From Streptomyces bottropensis ATCC 25435 (GTDB taxonomy: Bacteria; Actinomycetota; Actinomycetes; Streptomycetales; Streptomycetaceae), in NCBI RefSeq assembly GCF_000383595.1, contig NZ_KB911581.1, positions 5,353,519-5,417,518 of the forward strand: a DNA stretch of 64,000 bases. Direction: 5' to 3'. The position numbers and the translations under genes were made by a program. The first letter of the stretch is position 1; the number at the start of each line of letters is the position of its first letter. Below the pieces are notes generated by a model that had not been told where the DNA came from, searched no databases, and saw nothing but the letters and a program-made list of their open reading frames with translations. Of the stretch, positions 55,317-62,189 are shown in pieces.

Positions 55317-56291
55317 ATGACGCTCACGCCGCCCCCGTTCGACCCGGAACTCGCCGCCGCCCTGGAGATGATCAAGGACACGTTGCTGACCCAGCTGACC
55401 ATGGACGAGATCGAAGCCACCCGTAACGGTCCCGGTATAGAGATGTGGGCGGACATGGACCTGACCTTGGGCGGGGCGTTCGAGGTCGAGGACCGGGTCG
55501 TGCCGGGTCCCGAGAACGCGCCCGACATCTCGCTGCTGATCTGCCGGCCGGTCGATCCGGCGACGGACGGTCCGCTGCCCGTGATCTACCACGTCCACGG
55601 CGGCGGCATGGTGCTCGGCAACAACCGCGTCGGCGTGGACGCCCCGCTGCGCTGGGCCAATGAGCTGGGCGCGGTCGTGGTGTCCGTCGAGTACCGCCTG
55701 GCACCGGAGAACCCGTACCCGGCGCCCATCGACGACGTGTACGCCGGGCTGCTGTGGATCGCCGACCACGCCGAGGAGATCGGCGCCGACGCCGAGCGGA
55801 TCGTCATCACGGGGGCCAGCGCGGGCGGTGGCCTGACGGCCGCGCTGGCCCTGCTCCTCAGGGACCGCAAGGGTCCGCGCCCCGTCGGCCAGATGCTGAT
55901 GTGCCCGATGCTCGACGACCGCAACGACACCCCCTCCGTGTACCAGATGGAGGGCCTCGGCGCGTGGGACCGCACGGCCAACGACACCGGCTGGACCGCG
56001 CTGCTGGGTGAGCGGCGCGGCGGCCCGGATGTCTCCCCGTACGCCGCCCCGGCCCGCGCGGACGACCTGACCGGGCTGCCCCCGGCCTTCCTCGACGTCG
56101 GCTCCGCCGAAACGTTCCGCGACGAAGTGGTCGCCTACGCCACCCGCCTGTGGCAGGCCGGCGGTGCCGCCGAGCTGCACGTGTGGCCGGGCGGCTTCCA
56201 CGGCTTCGAAAGCTTCGCCCCCCAGGCGGTCCTCTCCCAGGCATGCCAGGCGGCCCAGGTGGCGTGGCTGCGCAGGCTCCTCGCAGAGTGA
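55317..56291 (+). CDS. Alpha/beta hydrolase, HSL-type esterase
   Basis: A 324-residue cytoplasmic carboxylesterase of the hormone-sensitive-lipase family. Oxyanion motif VIYHVHGGGMV (HGGG from H94), nucleophile S168 in GASAGGG, catalytic Asp in PAFLDVGSAETFRDE and His in WPGGFHGFE. The N-terminus is helical and acidic. Start ATG 55317 has GAGGAG upstream. A PucR-type regulator gene follows 250 bases downstream in the same direction. Substrate unknown. Confidence 0.92.
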   Translation: MTLTPPPFDPELAAALEMIKDTLLTQLTMDEIEATRNGPGIEMWADMDLTLGGAFEVEDRVVPGPENAPDISLLICRPVDPATDGPLPVIYHVHGGGMVLGNNRVGVDAPLRWANELGAVVVSVEYRLAPENPYPAPIDDVYAGLLWIADHAEEIGADAERIVITGASAGGGLTAALALLLRDRKGPRPVGQMLMCPMLDDRNDTPSVYQMEGLGAWDRTANDTGWTALLGERRGGPDVSPYAAPARADDLTGLPPAFLDVGSAETFRDEVVAYATRLWQAGGAAELHVWPGGFHGFESFAPQAVLSQACQAAQVAWLRRLLAE

Positions 56292-56540
56292 CGGGGCTGG
56301 GTACCGGGGGGTGTGGCTGACGCGCGGCTGCCACCGCGCACCCGCCTGCCCACGCGTGGTGGGGGAGGCGGTTTCTTTCGCCGCGGGTTGCGGAGGGGGT
56401 TGGTCGCGTAGTTCCCCGCGCCCCTTCAGGGGCGCGTACGCGGCGGTCGCGCGGGGGAGGCGGCCCGTGCCGCACTCCCCCGCGCGACCTGTGAGCGTAC
56501 ACACTCCACGAAACGTGGCCCCTTGGCGCACCATGGGGCC

Positions 56541-57674
56541 ATGAAAGAGCTGGCGGGGCGGCTGACCGCACTGGATCCGGATGCCGGCGCCGCCGTCCGG
56601 GTCATCGCCTACTTCGACCGGCTGGCCGAGCACCGGGCCGGTCTTGAGGCGATGGTGCGCGGGGTCGCCGTGCTGGCCGGGTGTCCGGCGCGGCTCGCCG
56701 ACGCCGGGCGGCGGGTACGTCTGCGGGTCGAGACCGACGGGCACCGCCGGGACACGGACCAGTCTCCCGACCCCGCGTGGCCGTCCGCCGCGCTGTCGCC
56801 GGACGGTGCCCCGGCGCTGTGGCTGGAGCGGGCGGGGGCACCCAGCGTCGTCGACGCGGTGACCCTCGAACGGGCGGCGGCTGCCATCCGCGTCGTCCTC
56901 GACCGCACCCGTGGCCGCGCACCGACGGCCCACGCCGACGACCCGGCGCTCGTGGAAACCCTCCTCGACGCCACCGCACCCGAGCAGGTACGGCTGCACG
57001 CGGCCCGGCAACTGGGCCTGGACCCGGCCACCCGGGCCCGCGTGGCCGCGCCGTTCGACGGCCCGCCCCGCATCGTGAACGCCTCCGCCCGGCGTGGACC
57101 GATCCACCCGCACGCCCGGCCGTCCACCCCCGGGCCGGCACCGGTACCGGCCCGGGGCACCGCACCGACCCACGCCGGACCCGCCACCGCGGACCCGGGA
57201 CCGGCGCACCTCGACGCCGGATCCGCCGGCACCGCCCTCCCACCGGGCCGGGTCGGTGTCGGCCCCGCCGTGCCCCTGCTCGAACTGCCGGACTCCTGGG
57301 CCGCCGCCCGCACCGCGCTCCGTTTCACCGCCGACGGCACCCCGCACGACCCCGGACCCCGGGTCGTGTACGCCGATGAGCTCGGCGGTATCGGGCTGCT
57401 CGCCGAGCTTGTCGTGCCGGGGGCCGATCCGCCGCCCGATGTGCGGGCGCTGGATGCGGCGGTCGCGGACGCGCCCTGGATGCTGACGACGTTGCACGCG
57501 GTCGCCTCGACGGCGAGCCTGCGGGCAGCCGCCGTCGAGGTCAACGTCCACCACTCCACGCTCCAGGACCGGTTGGGCCACGCCGAGGCGCTGCTCGGGT
57601 GGGCCGTCCGTACCCCACAGGGCCGACTCAGGCTGCAACTGGCCCTGGCCATGCGGCATTTGGGGCGCGCATAG
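56541..57674 (+). CDS. PucR-type helix-turn-helix regulator
   Basis: A 377-residue transcription factor. The C-terminal PucR HTH_30 domain is clear: LHAVASTASLRAAAVEVNVH, HSTLQDRLGHAEALLGWAV, RLRLQLALAMRHL. The N-terminal half (about 1-160) is a helical sensor region with DALVE-like segments; the middle (about 185-235) is a Pro/Ala/Gly-rich linker. Start is the ATG at 56541. It may regulate the upstream esterase gene; the intergenic 56292-56540 is otherwise empty. Confidence 0.82.
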   Translation: MKELAGRLTALDPDAGAAVRVIAYFDRLAEHRAGLEAMVRGVAVLAGCPARLADAGRRVRLRVETDGHRRDTDQSPDPAWPSAALSPDGAPALWLERAGAPSVVDAVTLERAAAAIRVVLDRTRGRAPTAHADDPALVETLLDATAPEQVRLHAARQLGLDPATRARVAAPFDGPPRIVNASARRGPIHPHARPSTPGPAPVPARGTAPTHAGPATADPGPAHLDAGSAGTALPPGRVGVGPAVPLLELPDSWAAARTALRFTADGTPHDPGPRVVYADELGGIGLLAELVVPGADPPPDVRALDAAVADAPWMLTTLHAVASTASLRAAAVEVNVHHSTLQDRLGHAEALLGWAVRTPQGRLRLQLALAMRHLGRA

Positions 57675-57812
57675 GGGAGATGCAGGCGAGGTACAGGGGA
57701 GGTGACCCATACCAGGCGGTCACCGGACGGTCCGGTGAAAGCCTTCGGTCAGGGCCGCAGGTCTTCCGGGTGGTACAGCGCTTCGTCCAGGGGGTGCGGA
57801 AATCCGTCTTCC

Positions 57813-58062
57813 TTAGTTGTAGTGGCGCAGGAAGTAGCCCGGGTAGTTGTACGACTCGAAGCGAACCGAGCCCGACGCCGTGCCCGTCCGGGCGATGAAC
57901 GTGGCGTCCTTCGCGAAGGTCGACGTACCGGCGAAGGTAGTTGCCGGAGCTGTCGCGGAACGAGTAGCCGCCCGCGTCGGCCAGTCCGGCGACGGCCGTG
58001 AAGGTGGACGCCTGTTTGACCGCGGTGGTGCTGGAAGTGCTCACCACGGGGAGGTTGATCAA
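57813..58062 (-). pseudogene. AbfB (arabinose-binding) domain remnant
   Basis: Minus strand: STTAVKQASTFTAVAGLADA, GGYSFRDSSGNYLR, frame change near 57930, then KDATFIARTGTASGSVRFES and YNYPGYFLRHYN. This is the C-terminal arabinofuran-binding AbfB beta-trefoil of a secreted glycosidase whose catalytic part is gone. Confidence 0.65.
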
Positions 58063-58175
58063 GGGGCAAGGCCCACGTTCGGCGAGGCCTCCAGTCCAAT
58101 GCGGCCCCCTGCACCGACAGCTTCCTCGTTCTGAACCGGTCTATCGCTGTGTCTGCCTGGTCCCCGCAGTGCACG

Positions 58176-58236
58176 GCGGCCTTCGCCCTGATCCTGTGTT
58201 CCAGGTCTGGAAACACAGGATCGGTACGAAGGCCGC
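58176..58236. repeat. Long imperfect hairpin
   Basis: Arms of about 27 bases (GCGGCCTTCG, GATCCTGTGTT and complements), interrupted by one four-base mismatch and a single bulge, around a six-base loop. It lies just beyond the 3' end of the BNR gene (which ends at 58326), so it may end its transcript; it may also be an inverted duplication. Confidence 0.8.
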
Positions 58237-58325
58237 AGACGTGTGTGTGCTGGTGCTGGCGCTCAGCGAGACGGGTTCGCCTGAGCTCGCCCTGCAGAAC
58301 CGACGTTGCGGAGAGCAGCCGCCTT

Positions 58326-60989
58326 CTACCCCGCGGACGGCGGGCCCAGGAGCACCACCTCCAGCGCACTTCCCTCCGCAGGCCAGTCCGTGCGCGGCTT
58401 GTCCTGGTTTGCTGGCAGGGATTCCCAGCGGAGATAGTAGGTGCCGGTGTCGTTGCGGCCGGCCAGGTCGGTCTGCAGTCGCACCGCCAGGCCAGGGTAG
58501 GTGCCGCGCACATCCGTGATCTCGGCGGGCAGCGCCGGGGTCGCGGCCTCCGCCACGGGGTGCAGGCCACCGTCGATGACGATGCTCCGCGGTTCACCCG
58601 AGCAAGTGAAGTCGACGCGGATGTTGCCATCCTCCATCACCTCGGAGCCGAGCATGGACACTGTGAAGACGAGGCTGCCGCCACCGCCGAAACTCCAGCG
58701 GCCCTTCCAGTCGCTGACTTGGTGGATGTCCCACGCGCCTGATCCGTCGGGGCGCGCGACGTAGATCTGGGAGTTCCCGTCACCGTCGTACTTGTGATAG
58801 CTGATGACCGGAGTGCCCTCGGCGTCGAAGCCGAGCTTCGCGTTGCCGTTGAGCAGACCGCCGCCGTTGGGCACCGGGTCGATCACATCCGCCTCGCCGT
58901 ACCGGAACGGGGTCGTCAGCGCAGTGCCGGCACTGTCGAACCAGTCGACGAGGTTCCTGCTCTTGGCGTAGCTCAGCCGACTGTTGGTCGCGGCGTCACC
59001 AGTGTCGCGCCAGACCCAGATCATGTGGAACCATCCGTCTGGTCCGAGGGCGGGGTTCTCGAAGTAGGCGTTCCACGTCCCGCTCGGATTGTCGTCGGAT
59101 CCCTCGCCGTCGAAGAGCGGCTCGTCGACCAGCCGCGACCAGGCGGAGGAGGCCTCGTCATACACGTTGAAGTAGGTCACGCCGTCACCTGACCCACCAT
59201 TGCGATGGCTGAAGACGAGACTGCCGTCCTGGCGGTTGACGAACTCCGGATAGGTCACCGAGTTCTCGGTCGACGCATCGATCATCGTGGTCACCCGGGT
59301 CAGCGACGTCACGTCGCCGGGCACGGTGGTGCGGAAGTACACCAGCGCCACGTTGTGCATGTTGCCGGACACATGGAGGTTGCCGTCGCGGTCCAGTCCC
59401 ATCGAGACGTAGTTGTGGCTGTCCCAGCCCAACGTCGAGGGGAGCACCTTTGTGGTCCAGCTGTCGTCCGAGAGGCTGCGGTGCGCGATCGTCATCCGGC
59501 GTGCGTCGTCGTAGTAGGCCACGTACTGATCGTCATTGTGTGTCAGTACCCGTTGCGTCACCGGCATGCCGGCCCACGTCGTGTCCACCGGGATCGTCTG
59601 GAGCACCTGCTGCTGGGCATCGGGGAAGTCGTAGGAGCCCTTGTCCACCGTGCAATCGAGCGTTCCCGGAGGTGAGATGGCCGGGGTGGAGGTCGTGAGG
59701 GAGAACGACTTCGCGCGCAGGTTGCCGGTGTTCGAGTAGAGGCCGGCGGAGCCGCCCACACGGGTCGGGTCGGTGGTGGGCAGCGTGTACGACGTGTCGA
59801 CGAGGGTGGCCCCGGAGTCGCTGTTGCGCACCGAGACGGTGAAACGGGTCCCGGTGCGACCGAGGTTCAGTTCGAGAGATGTGCCGTAGGGCGCGTTCAT
59901 GTTTCCCTGGGCGAGCACGGTCGGTGTGGTGCTGGCCGCCATCTTCAGCAGCTGCCACTGCCCCGTGCGGGCCCCACCGGCGGTCGTCACGCGCAGGACG
60001 TAGTAGTCCAGCGAGGGCGTTCCCTGTACGTTCGCCGCGATACCGCTCCATTCCGCACCGGAAGGCGAGCTGCTGACGATCCTGATCTGAGCACTCACGG
60101 TGTACGAGCTACCGAGCTGAACCGGACGGTAGGTGGCGACAGCGTTCGTCGGGGTGGCAGCGGAGAGGGCTTCACCGGATGCGATCGACCACGTTCCTCG
60201 GTCGGAGGCCCAGTTCGCCCCGAGGGAGCCGTTGGCGCGTTCGAAGTCATCGGACCGCGTTGCCGTAGGTGTGATGGCCGGGGTGGAGGTCGTCAGGGAG
60301 AACGACTTCGCGCGCAGGTTGCCGGTGTTCGAGTAGAGGCCGGCGGAGCCGCCCACACGGGTCGGGTCGGTGGTGGGCAGCGTGTACGACGTGTCGACGA
60401 GGGTGGCCCCGGAGTCGCTGTTGCGCACCGAGACGGTGAAACGGGTCCCGGTGCGACCGAGGTTCAGTTCGAGAGATGTGCCGTAGGGCGCGTTCATGTT
60501 TCCCTGGGCGAGCACGGTCGGTGTGGTGCTGGCCGCCATCTTCAGCAGCTGCCACTGCCCCGTGCGGGCCCCACCGGCGGTCGTCACGCGCAGGACGAAG
60601 TAGTCCAGCGAGGTCGTTCCCTGTACGTTCGCCGCGATACCGCTCCATTCCGCACCGGAAGGCGAGCTGCTGACGATCCTGATCTGAGCACTCACAGTGT
60701 ACGAGCTACCGAGCTGAACCGGACGGTAGGTGGCGACAGCGTTCGTCGGGGTGGCAGCGGAGAGGGCTTCACCGGATGCGATCGACCACGTTCCTCGGTC
60801 GGAGGCCCAGTTCGCCCCGAGGGAGCCGTTGGCGCGTTCGAAGTCATCGGTCCTGGTCACTTGGTCGACGGCCGACGCCGGAAAGGGCGCGGAAAGCGTG
60901 ACCAGCATGCACGCCAGGGCGGCGGCACTGGCGATCAGCGTGGCCCGCAGCCGCGGCAGGAACCTTCGACGTCTTTGTGTCATGGGCAT
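58326..60989 (-). CDS. Secreted BNR_4-type glycan-active protein with duplicated N-terminal domain
   Basis: An 887-residue exported protein. Start at ATG 60989 behind GAAGGA; signal peptide to about residue 35 (FPASAVDQ). Two almost identical beta-sandwich modules of 199 residues follow (each starting DDFERANGSLGANWASDRGT). The C-terminal half, from about residue 440, is a BNR-repeat propeller (MTIAHRSLSDDSW, HNYVSMGLDRDGNLHVSGNM, LVFSHRNGGSGDGVTYFNVY, GPDGWFHMIWVWRD), as in PF15892 proteins linked to polysaccharide lyases such as ulvan and rhamnogalacturonan enzymes. Likely acts on an extracellular deoxyhexose-containing polysaccharide. Activity is inferred, not proven. Confidence 0.82.
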   Translation of the reverse strand: MPMTQRRRRFLPRLRATLIASAAALACMLVTLSAPFPASAVDQVTRTDDFERANGSLGANWASDRGTWSIASGEALSAATPTNAVATYRPVQLGSSYTVSAQIRIVSSSPSGAEWSGIAANVQGTTSLDYFVLRVTTAGGARTGQWQLLKMAASTTPTVLAQGNMNAPYGTSLELNLGRTGTRFTVSVRNSDSGATLVDTSYTLPTTDPTRVGGSAGLYSNTGNLRAKSFSLTTSTPAITPTATRSDDFERANGSLGANWASDRGTWSIASGEALSAATPTNAVATYRPVQLGSSYTVSAQIRIVSSSPSGAEWSGIAANVQGTPSLDYYVLRVTTAGGARTGQWQLLKMAASTTPTVLAQGNMNAPYGTSLELNLGRTGTRFTVSVRNSDSGATLVDTSYTLPTTDPTRVGGSAGLYSNTGNLRAKSFSLTTSTPAISPPGTLDCTVDKGSYDFPDAQQQVLQTIPVDTTWAGMPVTQRVLTHNDDQYVAYYDDARRMTIAHRSLSDDSWTTKVLPSTLGWDSHNYVSMGLDRDGNLHVSGNMHNVALVYFRTTVPGDVTSLTRVTTMIDASTENSVTYPEFVNRQDGSLVFSHRNGGSGDGVTYFNVYDEASSAWSRLVDEPLFDGEGSDDNPSGTWNAYFENPALGPDGWFHMIWVWRDTGDAATNSRLSYAKSRNLVDWFDSAGTALTTPFRYGEADVIDPVPNGGGLLNGNAKLGFDAEGTPVISYHKYDGDGNSQIYVARPDGSGAWDIHQVSDWKGRWSFGGGGSLVFTVSMLGSEVMEDGNIRVDFTCSGEPRSIVIDGGLHPVAEAATPALPAEITDVRGTYPGLAVRLQTDLAGRNDTGTYYLRWESLPANQDKPRTDWPAEGSALEVVLLGPPSAG
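59678..60252 (-). repeat. 597-bp-period tandem duplication, copy nearer the 3' end
   Basis: About 575 bases matching 60275-60849 with only about four differences seen (for example CGTAGTAG/CGAAGTAG, GAGGGCG/GAGGTCG). In frame, period 597 bases. Confidence 0.95.
60275..60849 (-). repeat. 597-bp-period tandem duplication, copy nearer the 5' end
   Basis: Partner of 59678-60252. The 22-base joint between the copies (60253-60274) encodes a short Thr-rich linker (TPTAT). Confidence 0.95.
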
Positions 60990-61188
60990 GATCGTTCCTT
61001 CTGTGTCGGTAGTACCTGACGTGAGACAGGGCTGCGGACGCATGGGCGAAGCCCGCCGCGGGTGACCGCCATGCCGCTGAGCGCCAGTTCGGCGGGTGAT
61101 CGGCTCCGACAAGGCCTTCTCTTGGCAGTTCGCAGGACAGCACACGATGTCATGACTGGCCTTACAAACAGCATGTGTCGGCGGGGGT

Positions 61189-61205
61189 AACATAGGATGT
61201 ATTAC
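61189..61205 (-). promoter_or_regulatory. ACATNNNATGT operator-like site
   Basis: AACATAGGATGTATTAC on the plus strand, best dyad of the set (ACAT-AGG-ATGT), 200 bases upstream of the BNR gene start. Confidence 0.5.
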
Positions 61206-61527
61206 TGGGACACCATCGGTGGTCCGCCTAGGGCCTCGACAGAAATCGCCAGGTGAGCCCCGAGAGTGCAGCTGGCAGACGCGTCCGACCCCCAGGGCTA
61301 ACTGCTCCGAACATAGGATATATTCAGCCGATAGGTCGGATTGCGCTCTCGCTTCACCGCCGTGCGCGTGCGGGCCCCGGGCAAGGCGGTCGACCGTCCG
61401 TCGCGGCCTGGGACTTGACCTTCCAGGGCCACTCTTGGCCGTGCCGGCACCACCCGTCCCCCTCGTGACCGCCGCCCCACACCTCCCTCACCGCTGAGTG
61501 ATTGGCCGGGAACATGGTCCGGGCGGC
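61206..61527. other. Intergenic stretch upstream of the BNR gene
   Basis: No gene seen. It holds the second operator-like site at 61310-61325. Confidence 0.35.
61310..61325 (-). promoter_or_regulatory. ACATNNNATRT operator-like site
   Basis: AACATAGGATATATTC, the second such site before the BNR gene, about 120 bases from the first. Confidence 0.45.
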
Positions 61528-61690
61528 CAATGAGGACATGGCCTCGCCACCGATGGGCCGAGAGGCCGTCGAGCGCATGGCGGGCGGCGCCGTGCCCCGA
61601 CCGCGGCCGTGCCAACCGTGTTCGTGTGGCCGACCTTGCGCCATGTCGCGGCTCGTGCCGCCTGTTCGGCGAAGAACCGCGCAGGTTGGC
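61528..61690 (-). repeat. 163-bp inverted repeat, right copy
   Basis: Reverse complement of 54350-54512 at about 97% identity. Followed by a short ATCGCT-like hexamer run (about 61709-61735, CCGATACCGCTATCGCTATC). Confidence 0.9.
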
Positions 61691-62033
61691 AGGCGAGAAG
61701 GCAGGCCGGTTCCGATACCGCTATCGCTATCGCTGCATGCAGATGACATAGTGAATCGCGGATGCGGAGCCGTCCGCGACATGGGTGGGTCGGTAGGCTG
61801 CCTCGGTCCACGGTCGGCCACCTGACCCCCAAAACACCACCACGGACTCCGTGCAGCCGGACGCTTAGCCACGGCGATGCCCGCACGGCTGACCAGCGTG
61901 ACGGCCTCAGCTGCATCGCGGCAGCAGCTGCTCCCCATCAGCCCAGGACGGGCCCCGGGTCGCCTCACGCGCCCGCATTCGTGACGGCGGGGGTACAGCG
62001 GCCCGCCAGAACTCCGGCCCGGCAGACGGCCGC
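61691..62033. other. Intergenic/debris stretch
   Basis: No supported gene. Contains the hexamer run noted above; otherwise scraps in shifting frames. Confidence 0.3.
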
Positions 62034-62189
62034 TCAGCGCCACGGAGCCCCCTCCCCTCCGGCCTGGTTGTTGACGTAGTAGGTGCTGTTGGCCGCGGCC
62101 GCGCTGTCGGCACCGGCGAACAGCCCCGCAACCAGGGCGGCGGCCGCTCCGACGGCTGGGAGCTGGCGTGGTCTCAGGAAATCGCGCAT
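62034..62189 (-). pseudogene. Secreted beta-helix protein, truncated to its signal peptide
   Basis: From ATG 62189, behind GAAGGAA, a 51-codon frame gives a signal peptide (PAVGAAAALVAGLFAGADSA) and NSTYYVNNQAG, the usual start of secreted right-handed beta-helix (pectate-lyase-like) proteins of Streptomyces, then breaks into EGAPWR and stop. Its start lies inside the end of the GH95-like gene, so both were co-transcribed. Confidence 0.5.

Noticed and set aside
55272..57710. Minus-strand open frame of 812 codons
   Set aside because: It lies fully antisense to two well-supported genes (esterase and PucR-type regulator) and its protein is Arg/Gly/His-rich without any motif, as expected of a shadow frame in GC-rich DNA.
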